A stretch of 64,000 nucleotides of DNA from Planctobacterium marinum (lineage in GTDB: Bacteria; Pseudomonadota; Gammaproteobacteria; Enterobacterales; Alteromonadaceae): the NCBI RefSeq assembly GCF_036322805.1, contig NZ_AP027272.1, positions 2,170,001-2,234,000 of the forward strand, written 5' to 3'. Below the pieces are notes generated by a model. It was not told where the DNA came from. It ran no database searches and saw only the letters and a program-made list of their open reading frames with translations. Below are positions 9,369 through 18,361 of this stretch, one piece after another. The position numbers and the translations under genes were made by a program. Position 1 is the stretch's first letter. Each line of letters begins with the position of its first letter.

Positions 9369-11687
9369 ATGAATTCACTAACTGATCTTCTCGAAAAAAT
9401 TGTATTCAGACACCGTATGGCGGTGATTGTTCTTTTCCTTGCAGCAACCGTGTTTTTGTTGATGCAGGCAATGCAATTAAAGCTGGATGCAGCCTTTACT
9501 AAAAATATCCCGCTAAACCATGAATACATGGTCAATTACATGAAGCACCAAAAGGATTTTGGCGGTGCCAATAATGTGCTCGTTGCTGTCTGCGATAAGA
9601 ATGGTGATATATTTAACGAAAACTTTTTCATTACGTTGAAGAATGTTCACGATCAGTTGTTTTTTATCCCGGGAGTGGATAGAAGTCTGGTGACCTCTTT
9701 ATATTCACCCTCAACGCGATTTACTGAGATCGTTGAAGGGGGATTTGCTGGCGGTCCCGTTATTCCAGCTGACTTTTCGCCTTCCTCTCCAGCGGCTTTG
9801 CAACTGGTATCCGAGAATATTACTAAAGCCGGAATAGTTGGTCGTCAGGTTTCAAACGATTTTCAATGTGCCATGGTCACCGCACAGCTATTGGAGCTGG
9901 ATCCTGAAACTGGTGAAAAGCTCGATACCTTAAAACTTGCTGGTCAATTTGAAGAAGAATTGAGAGGGCAGTACGAAAGCGACCAGATCAGTATTCATAT
10001 CATTGGCTTTGCGAAAATGATTGGCGATGTTGCCAACGGTGCCAAAGACGTTGTGATGTTCTTTACCATCGCCATCGCAATCACTGCCGTAATGGTTTAT
10101 TTTTTCTCTAAATCCATCATGTTGACCTTCTTGCCACTATTGTGTTCAGTTATTGCAGTGGTGTGGCAGTTAGGGTTGTTAACCGTTATCGGCTTTGGCC
10201 TTGACCCCATGTCTATCCTCGTACCGTTTCTGGTCTTCGCTATTGGTGTGAGTCACGGCGTACAGATGATTAATGCAGTTGGCAAAGAAGTGGCTCATGG
10301 CGCAACGGCGAAAGTCGCATCGCAAAATGCCTTCAGAAAATTGCTTATCCCCGGCGGTGTGGCATTAATTTCTGATACCGTAGGCTTTATGACGCTACTG
10401 GTGATTGATATCGGCATTATTCGAGAGCTGGCCATCACAGCATCAATGGGTGTGGCGGTTATCATACTGACTAACCTAATGCTGCTACCTGTTTTGATGT
10501 CTTACCTTAAGCTGAAACCCGGTTGTGCAGAGAAAGCACAAGAGATTACGGAAAGTCGTGTGGATGCCATATGGCAAAAAGTATCTGGTTGTTCTTCAAT
10601 GAAGGTTGCCAAGTACATTCTGGCGGTAACAGCAGTGTTATTTGTGTTGGGATGGATCCAATCCAAGGAAATGAAGATCGGTGATTTACATGCCGGTGCT
10701 CCCGCCCTGCATGAATCTTCCCGTTATAATCAGGATACTTTCTTGATTACTGATAAATTTGAAATCACTGTAGATTATATGTCAGTGCTTGTGGAGACTA
10801 CTGCAGAAGCCTGTACATCACATGACGTTATGAGCGCCATTGACGAGTTTCAGTGGAAAATGACTAACGTAGAAGGCGTGCAGTCAGCCATCAGTTTGCC
10901 GTCTGTGGCCAAGCGCGTTAATGCTGGTTACAACGAGGGTAACTCTAAGTGGAAGGTGCTACCCCGTAATGAGCAGACCATGGTACAAGCCATAGGCAGA
11001 GTGCCTACCTCATCTGGCTTACTCAATAGTGATTGCTCGGTTATGCCTGTTATTCTGTTTATGGAAGATCACAAAGCTGAGACCATTACCCGAGTTGTGG
11101 AGGCCGTTAAAGAGTTCAGGGCTGAATACGAAACCGAAAATTTGCAATTTAAACTGGCATCTGGACCTGTAGGCGTTATGGCGGCCACTAATGAAGCGGT
11201 GGATGCTGCTCAAGACCCAATGATGCTGTATGTATTTGGTGCTGTTATCATACTGTGCTTGATGAGCTTCAGATCGCTGCGAGCAACCTTGTCGGTGGTC
11301 ATTCCACTGTATGTTGTATCCGTCCTGGCGCAGGCCTTAATGACTTACCTGGAAATTGGCTTAACGGTTTCAACCTTACCTGTAATAGCATTGGGTGTGG
11401 GGATTGGTGTCGATTACGGCATTTATATCTTGTCTACCATGAGTCAAAAACTGAAAGAAGGTATGTGCTGTCAAGATGCTTACTTTGAAGCCTTAAAAGA
11501 GCGGGGCAGTGCGGTACTCTTCACTGGTATTACGCTAGCAGTTGGCGTCAGTACTTGGGTATTTTCATCCCTTAAGTTCCAAATGGATATGGGAATACTG
11601 CTGACATTTATGTTTGTTGTGAATATGTTGGGTGCCATACTGGTATTACCAGCAATAGCCGCTCTGTTCTGGCGTAAGCAAAAATAA
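9369..11687 (+). CDS. RND superfamily permease (MMPL/SSD-like)
   Basis: A 772-residue inner-membrane protein. One helix near residues 18-36 is followed by a large periplasmic loop, then a five-helix bundle around residues 225-385 (VVMFFTIAIAITAVMVYFF to LMLLPVLMSY). This layout repeats in the second half (helix near 415, loop, helices from about 620 to 768). The length and two-fold repeat match MMPL-type RND proteins, which move lipids, sterols/hopanoids or other hydrophobic molecules rather than drugs via a TolC duct. No membrane-fusion adaptor lies alongside; instead DUF1302, DUF1329 and YCF48 genes precede it. Substrate and direction are unknown. A strong terminator follows 25 bases after the stop. 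Confidence 0.85.
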   Translation: MNSLTDLLEKIVFRHRMAVIVLFLAATVFLLMQAMQLKLDAAFTKNIPLNHEYMVNYMKHQKDFGGANNVLVAVCDKNGDIFNENFFITLKNVHDQLFFIPGVDRSLVTSLYSPSTRFTEIVEGGFAGGPVIPADFSPSSPAALQLVSENITKAGIVGRQVSNDFQCAMVTAQLLELDPETGEKLDTLKLAGQFEEELRGQYESDQISIHIIGFAKMIGDVANGAKDVVMFFTIAIAITAVMVYFFSKSIMLTFLPLLCSVIAVVWQLGLLTVIGFGLDPMSILVPFLVFAIGVSHGVQMINAVGKEVAHGATAKVASQNAFRKLLIPGGVALISDTVGFMTLLVIDIGIIRELAITASMGVAVIILTNLMLLPVLMSYLKLKPGCAEKAQEITESRVDAIWQKVSGCSSMKVAKYILAVTAVLFVLGWIQSKEMKIGDLHAGAPALHESSRYNQDTFLITDKFEITVDYMSVLVETTAEACTSHDVMSAIDEFQWKMTNVEGVQSAISLPSVAKRVNAGYNEGNSKWKVLPRNEQTMVQAIGRVPTSSGLLNSDCSVMPVILFMEDHKAETITRVVEAVKEFRAEYETENLQFKLASGPVGVMAATNEAVDAAQDPMMLYVFGAVIILCLMSFRSLRATLSVVIPLYVVSVLAQALMTYLEIGLTVSTLPVIALGVGIGVDYGIYILSTMSQKLKEGMCCQDAYFEALKERGSAVLFTGITLAVGVSTWVFSSLKFQMDMGILLTFMFVVNMLGAILVLPAIAALFWRKQK

Positions 11688-11712
11688 TATATTGCATAGA
11701 GATGCACAAAAT

Positions 11713-11747
11713 AAATAAAAAATGGCCTTTCAGGTCATTTTTTATTT
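11713..11747. terminator. Rho-independent terminator after the DUF1302-RND operon
   Basis: A near-perfect 16-bp stem with a TTC loop: the left arm ends in AATGGCCT and the right arm starts AGGTCATT (one G-U pair), flanked by A-runs on the left and T-runs on the right. The symmetry would allow termination in either direction, but only the + strand has a gene ending here. Confidence 0.85.
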
Positions 11748-11907
11748 GTAATGCCTGAATATTTATTTTTTGCACTTCGGCCAGGTGTAAATTTCTCTTT
11801 AATATTCAGTTATATTCATGGAAAATATTGCAAAATCTGGTCTCTGAACCAGGCTTATCAGAGATTGGCAAAACCCTACATTAAGCCCAACATTACAAGG
11901 TATTGAA

Positions 11908-14900
11908 ATGACGGTATCTACAAACGCACATTCTGTCCTTCTGGATAACGTGTACCAACTTATAAAAAACAAAGTAGATAAAGACAAACAAGAACTGGTA
12001 TTCCAGTTTGCTAAAAATTTATATCAAAACGTCGCTAACACGGATCTGGATGGTCGAAGTGATAGCGACCTTTATGGCGCGGTTCTGAGTCTCTGGAATG
12101 AGTTCGCCAACTTCAATAGTGAAAAGTCTTTTATCCGGGTATTTAATCCGGATGTGGCTAAACACGGCTGGCAATCTACTTACACTATTGTGGAAATCAT
12201 TGTTAAGGATATGCCCTTCCTTGTAGATTCGGTGCGCATGTCTTTAAACCGCCTTGGTATTACTTCTCACCTGCTTCTTCACAGCCCAGTATACATCGAG
12301 AGAGACGGCGACTCTAAGTTGTTGAAGTTTGGCGAATCTGGAAAAGCTGATGAGAGCAATAAAGAAACTGTATTTCTAATCGAAGTAGACCGACAAACAA
12401 CACGTCGTAAGCTGGATGCACTGGCAAAAGAAATTGAATCAGTTGTAGATGAAGTCTCTCTAGCGGTGAGTGACTGGCAAGCAATGCGTGAGCGTCTTAA
12501 GTCCATTATCGCAGGCTTTAAAAAGGCACCAGTACCATGCAGCGATGAGCAAAAGAAAGAAGCAGAGCGTTTTCTTGCTTGGGTTGAAGATCACAATTTC
12601 ACCTTGATGGGCTATCGCCATTATGCTGCTAAAGGCATCAAAGGTGATTATCGTTGGATAGCTGACAATGATTCGAGCCTGGGCCTGATGAAAAATTCTA
12701 TTAGCGACCGCGAAAGAGTGCTTTCAAAATTGCCGCTGTCTGCACGTCAGGAAACTCTTAGCCACAAGCCCTTAATTTTAACTAAAACCAATTCAAGATC
12801 CCGAGTACATCGTCCTGCCTACATGGATTACATCGGTATAAAGAGTTTTGATGAAAAGGGCAATGTGATCGCGGAGGACCGTTTCCTCGGTTTGTATTCT
12901 GCGTCTTTTTACAATAGCAGCGCGCTGCAGTTACCGGTTTTGAAAGATAAGATCCAGCGTATTTGTGATGCCTCTGGTTTCGAGCGTGGCACGCACGCTT
13001 ACAAAGCGTTATTGAACATCATGGAAACCTATCCGCGCGATGAAATCCTGCAGACGACAGATGAAGAGTTGTTAAAGATCGTTGTTGGAATATTTCAGAT
13101 GCAGGAGCGGGGTATTTCGCGCTTGTTCGTACGCAAGGATATTTTCGGTCGCTTTTTCTCATGCATGGTTTTTGTGCCGAGAGAGCGCTACAACACCGCA
13201 TTGCGCAAAGAAACCCAGGCGCTGTTGAAAAAATCTTTTGGTAGCGACAAAGAAGTCGAGTTCACTACCTATTTCTCTGAGTCAGTATATGCCCGCACAC
13301 ACTACATTGTTCGGGTTGATAACAACAATGTTGAAGTAAACGTGAAGGAAATAGAGAAGAACATCGTGGAACTATCAAAAAGTTGGGATGACAAGCTGGG
13401 GTCTGCCATCAGAGCCAGCTACGGGCAGTCTAAAGGCAAAGCATTGGAACAAAAGTACGACAGTGCGTTTTCTCGTTCCTACAAAGAGCAAAATCTGCCA
13501 GGGACAACAGTGGTAGATATTGAGAAGCTGGAGCTGCTTAGCGATGAGCATCGCCTGGATATGTTGTTTTATCGTCCACAAGAAGAGTCTAAGAACAGCG
13601 AAGCTGTTCGCTTGAAACTGTTCCACAAAAAAGAGCCAATCCACTTGTCCGCAGTCTTACCTGTTCTGGAAAATTTTGGTCTGCGAGTGATTGACGAAAC
13701 ACCTTATGAAGTCAAGTGTGCTGAAGGCGACGTCAATTGGGTGATGGATTTTTCCATGCTACATAGCACCATTTCAAAAATGGATATTGTTAAGGCTCAA
13801 TCTCTGTTCCAGGATGCGTTTTCAAAAGTATGGAACGACGATTTAGAAGACGATGCCTTCAACCGATTGGTTTTAGGTGCCGGATTAACGGGACGTAAAG
13901 TGACAATACTGCGTGCTTACGCAAAGTATATGCGTCAAACGGGCAGCTCTTTTAGCAACAGCTATATTGCCCGCACCCTGGACCGTTACCCTCATATCGC
14001 GACGTTAATTATCAGTCTGTTTGAAGCCAGATTTAATCCTGCGAAAGACGCGGATAACGATAAGGTTGAGGCTCTGCAGCAAGAAATTAAATTGCAGCTT
14101 GATCAGGTAGCTAATCTGGACGACGACAGAATTATCCGTCGCTATCTTGATATGATCATGGCTACCTTGCGTACTAACTTCTATCAGGCTGATAAAGAAG
14201 GTAATGAGAAACCCTACATTTCCTTTAAGTTCTTACCAGAACTTATTCCTGATATGCCATTGCCACTGCCCAAGTACGAAATTTTTGTTTATTCACCACT
14301 GGTGGAAGGTGTGCACCTTCGCGGTGGAAAAGTCGCGCGTGGTGGTTTGCGTTGGTCCGACAGACAAGAAGATTTCCGTACCGAGGTACTGGGACTGGTA
14401 AAAGCTCAACAGGTTAAAAATACCGTTATTGTGCCAGTGGGTGCCAAGGGCGGTTTTGTCTGTAAGAAACTACCTTTGTCTGAAGGTCGCGATGCCATCT
14501 TTAAGGCTGGACAGGATTGCTACCGTATTTTCATTCGCAGTTTGTTGGATATCACCGATAACATTGTCGATGGCAATATAGTCCACCCAGAAAATGTAGT
14601 GCGCCATGATGAAGACGACCCGTATCTGGTTGTTGCTGCCGACAAAGGAACCGCTACTTTCTCTGATATCGCTAACAGTATCTCTGATGAGTACGGTTTT
14701 TGGCTTGGGGATGCCTTTGCTTCGGGTGGCAGCGTCGGCTATGACCATAAGGGCATGGGCATAACAGCCCGTGGTGCTTGGGAATCCGTTAAGCGTCATT
14801 TCCGTGAAATGGGTATTGATTGTCAAACTACTGATTTTACCTGTCTTGCCGTAGGTGATATGGCGGGTGACGTATTTGGCAATGGCATGTTGTTGTCTAA

Positions 14901-16740
14901 GCACACTCGTTTGGTGTGTGCGTTTAACCACTTACATATCTTCTTCGACCCGAACCCTGATGCGGCTAAAACCTGGGTAGAGCGCAAGCGTTTATTTGAC
15001 AACCCAAAATTGGGCTGGGAAGACTATGATAAATCCCTGATCTCAAAGGGGGGTGGTGTTTTCTCTCGTTCTGCTAAGTCCATTTCCTTAACGCCGGAAA
15101 TGCAAAAATGGTTGGATACAAAGGCCACGAGTCTGACACCTAACCAGCTTATTCATGCAGCCTTGAAGATGCCAGTGGACCTTATCTGGAATGGCGGTAT
15201 CGGTACCTATGTTAAAAGCTCCAAAGAAAGTCACGCGGAATGTGGTGACAGAGCTAACGACGATGTGCGCGTTAACGGTAGTCAGGTTAAAGCCAAGATT
15301 GTTGGCGAAGGTGGTAATCTGGGTCTGACTCAACTAGGACGCGTTGAATACGCTGCTGCAGGTGGGCGTGTTAACACCGACTTTATTGATAACGTTGGTG
15401 GCGTTGATTGCTCGGACAACGAAGTTAACATCAAGATCTTGTTGAACTCGTTAGTGAATGCGGGTGATTTAACCGTTAAGCAACGCAATAAACTGCTTTA
15501 TGACATGACTGACGACGTAGCTGACCTGGTACTACAGGATTGTTATCGCCAGACCCTAAGCATGTCCATCACTCACCAAACGGGTGTCGGTTCATTGAAA
15601 GAGCAACTGCGCTTTGTACATGCACTCGAGCGAGATGGTGTGTTAAACCGGGAGTTGGAATTTATCCCTTCAGATGATGACCTTTCGGAGAGATTGTCTC
15701 GTGGTAAGGGCTTCACGCGTCCGGAACTTTCAGTGTTGATTTCTTATGGAAAAATGGTGCTCAAAGAGCAATTGAACATTCCTGAAATCACAGATAATCC
15801 TTATCACGGTAAGTTATTGGTAAGTGCGTTCCCGGAGGTATTGCAAAAGAAATTTGCAGCTAAAATGGAAGAACATCCTCTTAGAGCTGAAATCATTGCC
15901 ACTAAATTAGCCAATAATATGGTTAATGATATGGGCCTCAATTTCTTGTTCCGCATGCGTGAAGAGACAGGCGCGGCAGTGCACGAGATTGCCAATGCTT
16001 ATGCTGTTATTCGAGGGGTGTTTGGTGTTGAAACACTGTGGTCTGCAGTTGAAGAGCTAGATAACAAAATTTCAGCAGAAGTGCAGTTGCAAATGTTTGA
16101 TACTATCAGACGCACATTGCGTCGTGGCTCCCGTTGGTATATGCGTCATGGTAAGAAGGGACAGGCGCTACAAACCTGTATTGATAGCTACACTAAAACC
16201 TTTGTCAATGTCAGTGAGAATCTGAAATCTTATCTTGTTCCTTCGGAATACAAGCAATTGCAGGCGAACATTGATAACTACGTAAATGCGGGTGTGCCAG
16301 AAACGATTGCCACCAGAGTAGCAAGCTTAGGTAACCTGTTCTCAAGTCTGGATTTGGCGCAAATCGTTGCTGAGCAAGATAAAGATACCGCATTGATTGC
16401 GCGACTTTACTACCTGCTGGGCTCAGAGTTGGAGTTACATTGGTTCCTTGATCAGATCAACAAGCAAACGGTTTCCAATCATTGGCAGGCGCTTGCACGT
16501 TCTTCTTATCGCGAGGAGCTGGACTGGCAACAACGGTTATTAACGGTTGGTATTCTAAATAACGCCACAGAAAGTACCGATGTTCAGGAAATTCTAGATA
16601 AATGGATTAAAGAGCACCAATTCTTGTTAGAACGCTGGTATCATATGATGGCCGAGTTTAAAACAAGTAGTACTCATGAGTTTGCTAAGTTCTCTGTTGC
16701 ATTGCGAGAGCTGGGCTTGTTGAGTTTAAACTGCGATTAA
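11908..16740 (+). CDS. gdhB: Large NAD-specific glutamate dehydrogenase
   Basis: A 1610-residue enzyme of the very large (about 180 kDa) NAD-GDH class, which oxidatively deaminates glutamate to 2-oxoglutarate and ammonium, feeding amino-acid carbon into the TCA cycle. ACT-like regulatory modules occupy the N-terminal half. The catalytic domain begins near residue 800 with ARGGLRWSDRQEDFRTEV (about 810-827), KAQQVKNTVIVPVGAKGGF just after, and the nucleotide-binding VGDMAGDVFGNGMLLS near 982-997. A helical C-terminal extension completes the protein. An AAGG ribosome site precedes the ATG. It stands alone, with terminators before and after. Some annotators use gdh2 for this class. Confidence 0.96.
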   Translation: MTVSTNAHSVLLDNVYQLIKNKVDKDKQELVFQFAKNLYQNVANTDLDGRSDSDLYGAVLSLWNEFANFNSEKSFIRVFNPDVAKHGWQSTYTIVEIIVKDMPFLVDSVRMSLNRLGITSHLLLHSPVYIERDGDSKLLKFGESGKADESNKETVFLIEVDRQTTRRKLDALAKEIESVVDEVSLAVSDWQAMRERLKSIIAGFKKAPVPCSDEQKKEAERFLAWVEDHNFTLMGYRHYAAKGIKGDYRWIADNDSSLGLMKNSISDRERVLSKLPLSARQETLSHKPLILTKTNSRSRVHRPAYMDYIGIKSFDEKGNVIAEDRFLGLYSASFYNSSALQLPVLKDKIQRICDASGFERGTHAYKALLNIMETYPRDEILQTTDEELLKIVVGIFQMQERGISRLFVRKDIFGRFFSCMVFVPRERYNTALRKETQALLKKSFGSDKEVEFTTYFSESVYARTHYIVRVDNNNVEVNVKEIEKNIVELSKSWDDKLGSAIRASYGQSKGKALEQKYDSAFSRSYKEQNLPGTTVVDIEKLELLSDEHRLDMLFYRPQEESKNSEAVRLKLFHKKEPIHLSAVLPVLENFGLRVIDETPYEVKCAEGDVNWVMDFSMLHSTISKMDIVKAQSLFQDAFSKVWNDDLEDDAFNRLVLGAGLTGRKVTILRAYAKYMRQTGSSFSNSYIARTLDRYPHIATLIISLFEARFNPAKDADNDKVEALQQEIKLQLDQVANLDDDRIIRRYLDMIMATLRTNFYQADKEGNEKPYISFKFLPELIPDMPLPLPKYEIFVYSPLVEGVHLRGGKVARGGLRWSDRQEDFRTEVLGLVKAQQVKNTVIVPVGAKGGFVCKKLPLSEGRDAIFKAGQDCYRIFIRSLLDITDNIVDGNIVHPENVVRHDEDDPYLVVAADKGTATFSDIANSISDEYGFWLGDAFASGGSVGYDHKGMGITARGAWESVKRHFREMGIDCQTTDFTCLAVGDMAGDVFGNGMLLSKHTRLVCAFNHLHIFFDPNPDAAKTWVERKRLFDNPKLGWEDYDKSLISKGGGVFSRSAKSISLTPEMQKWLDTKATSLTPNQLIHAALKMPVDLIWNGGIGTYVKSSKESHAECGDRANDDVRVNGSQVKAKIVGEGGNLGLTQLGRVEYAAAGGRVNTDFIDNVGGVDCSDNEVNIKILLNSLVNAGDLTVKQRNKLLYDMTDDVADLVLQDCYRQTLSMSITHQTGVGSLKEQLRFVHALERDGVLNRELEFIPSDDDLSERLSRGKGFTRPELSVLISYGKMVLKEQLNIPEITDNPYHGKLLVSAFPEVLQKKFAAKMEEHPLRAEIIATKLANNMVNDMGLNFLFRMREETGAAVHEIANAYAVIRGVFGVETLWSAVEELDNKISAEVQLQMFDTIRRTLRRGSRWYMRHGKKGQALQTCIDSYTKTFVNVSENLKSYLVPSEYKQLQANIDNYVNAGVPETIATRVASLGNLFSSLDLAQIVAEQDKDTALIARLYYLLGSELELHWFLDQINKQTVSNHWQALARSSYREELDWQQRLLTVGILNNATESTDVQEILDKWIKEHQFLLERWYHMMAEFKTSSTHEFAKFSVALRELGLLSLNCD

Positions 16741-16755
16741 TTCTATCAGTATTAG

Positions 16756-16786
16756 AAAAACCCGGTGATGACCGGGTTTTTTATTT
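16756..16786 (+). terminator. Rho-independent terminator after gdhB
   Basis: AAAAACCCGGT-GATG-ACCGGGTTTTTT forms an 11-bp stem with a four-base loop running into a T-tract, 15 bases past the gdhB stop and 14 before pyrD. Confidence 0.93.
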
Positions 16787-16800
16787 TTTAGGGATACGTA

Positions 16801-17808
16801 ATGTATTGGTTAGCACAGAAGTTGCTGTTTAATCTAGACGCTGAAGTTAGTCACGATCTCACTATTAATTTTCTCAAGCGCTCGCAAAATACTCCATTGC
16901 AAGGTTTGTATCAGCAATCCGTTGCCAACAAACCCTGCCAGTTTGTCGGTCTGGACTTGCCCAACCCTTTGGGCTTAGCTGCTGGGCTGGATAAAAATGG
17001 CGAATGTATTGATGCCTTTGCCGCCATGGGATTTGGTTTTATTGAAGTGGGGACGGTCACGCCTAAACCACAGGCTGGTAACGACAAACCCCGCTTATTT
17101 CGACTTAAAGATGCACAGGCCATCATTAATCGCATGGGCTTCAATAATAAAGGTGTGGATTACCTTGTGGAGCAAGTTAAGCAAGCACAATACAAGGGCG
17201 TTTTGGGCATCAATATTGGTAAAAACAAAGTTACGCCAGAAGAGCAAGCTCTGGATGATTACTTGATATGTATGCGCAAAGTGTATGAGCATGCCAGCTA
17301 CATTACGATTAATATTTCGTCTCCTAACACCCCCGGATTGCGCAACTTGCAATATGGTGAAGCGCTGGAAGCTTTGTTGGCAGGCATTAAGACAGAGCAA
17401 CAAGTACTACGGGATAAGCACGGTAAACAGGTTCCTGTTTTAGTAAAAATAGCGCCTGATCTGACTAACGAAGAGATTCTTGGCATTGCCGACTCACTGA
17501 AAAAATCCCAGGTAGAAGGGGTGATTGCAACCAATACCACCATCACTCGAGAAGGCGTCGAGGGATTGCGCTGGGCTAAAGAAGCTGGAGGTTTGAGCGG
17601 CAGCCCGTTAACTCAAAAAAGTCAGAGTGTGACAGAACAGTTGGCAGAAGCGTTGGCAGGTGAAATACCCATAATGGGCGTCGGAGGAATCGACTCTGCT
17701 GATGCCGCAAAAAATCGTCTGGCGGCTGGTGCACAGGTTCTACAAGTGTATTCCTCATTTATTTATCAAGGTCCACAGCTGATTAAAGACATTGTTGAAG
17801 GTATTTAA
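16801..17808 (+). CDS. pyrD: Dihydroorotate dehydrogenase (quinone), class 2
   Basis: A 335-residue membrane-associated flavoenzyme that oxidises dihydroorotate to orotate with quinone as acceptor, the fourth step of pyrimidine synthesis. The N-terminal helical region ([20 protein letters not shown]) is the class 2 membrane-docking element. The FMN-binding [15 protein letters not shown] and the catalytic loop [16 protein letters not shown] (catalytic serine near residue 174) are intact, as is [12 protein letters not shown]-like phosphate binding near the C-terminus. Length equals E. coli PyrD (336). AGGGA precedes the ATG. zapC starts 4 bases after its stop, as in enterobacteria where pyrD and zapC are neighbours. 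Confidence 0.97.
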   Translation: MYWLAQKLLFNLDAEVSHDLTINFLKRSQNTPLQGLYQQSVANKPCQFVGLDLPNPLGLAAGLDKNGECIDAFAAMGFGFIEVGTVTPKPQAGNDKPRLFRLKDAQAIINRMGFNNKGVDYLVEQVKQAQYKGVLGINIGKNKVTPEEQALDDYLICMRKVYEHASYITINISSPNTPGLRNLQYGEALEALLAGIKTEQQVLRDKHGKQVPVLVKIAPDLTNEEILGIADSLKKSQVEGVIATNTTITREGVEGLRWAKEAGGLSGSPLTQKSQSVTEQLAEALAGEIPIMGVGGIDSADAAKNRLAAGAQVLQVYSSFIYQGPQLIKDIVEGI

Positions 17809-17811
17809 AGG

Positions 17812-18351
17812 GTGACATTTCCCATCCCGGACTCCAGGTGGCATTGGTTGGTGCAGGATGCGACGTCTGAGCTTGTCTTGGATGTTGGTGATGGCCAGCC
17901 CATTGCTACTGCAATTAGTTGTCGCCATTTAAGGGATAAGGGGTTACAGACAGCTTCTTTTTCTGTGGCTCAAACTCAGCTTTATATGGAGCTACTGGAA
18001 AATCCTGCGTTAACACCTCTACAAGAAAATGATGGCTTTGCATTTTTGATCCTTATTAATGCCATCGCTGCAGCTTTTTTCCATAAAGAAGTCGCCGCCA
18101 AAAATTGGCATTATCAAGTGAATGCGTTGTCGAAGCAGACTTTTGCTGCCCATGAATTAGCGGCGGTGGAGAGTAAATATGCTCAATGTGATGTACTATT
18201 ACTGTCACAACACGGCGCTTTTTTTAATTGTTTGTTGTTACAAGCTTTGCAATTAGACGAGCAAAAACACTTGCCTATGTTTACATTGATAAAAGTGAGT
18301 GATGACAGATTATTTGATTTCTCAGGCCAATGCCTGACACAGTTTGGATAA
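17812..18351 (+). CDS. zapC: Cell division protein ZapC
   Basis: A 179-residue protein assigned to ZapC (formerly DUF1379/YcbW) from its position between pyrD and rlmKL and from the family pattern: an opening RWHWLVQDATSELVLDVGDG, an alternating hydrophobic core, and the closing KVSDDRLFDF. ZapC binds FtsZ in the cytoplasm and stabilises filament bundles in the Z ring. The start is a GTG placed 4 bases past the pyrD stop; no ATG start is available nearby, which supports coupled translation. Similarity to E. coli ZapC is modest, so synteny carries much of the weight. Confidence 0.85.
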   Translation: MTFPIPDSRWHWLVQDATSELVLDVGDGQPIATAISCRHLRDKGLQTASFSVAQTQLYMELLENPALTPLQENDGFAFLILINAIAAAFFHKEVAAKNWHYQVNALSKQTFAAHELAAVESKYAQCDVLLLSQHGAFFNCLLLQALQLDEQKHLPMFTLIKVSDDRLFDFSGQCLTQFG

Positions 18352-18361
18352 GCATACTTTC

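Noticed and set aside
14470-14931. 153-residue minus-strand frame inside gdhB
   Set aside because: Lies opposite the conserved catalytic domain, with no independent coding evidence.
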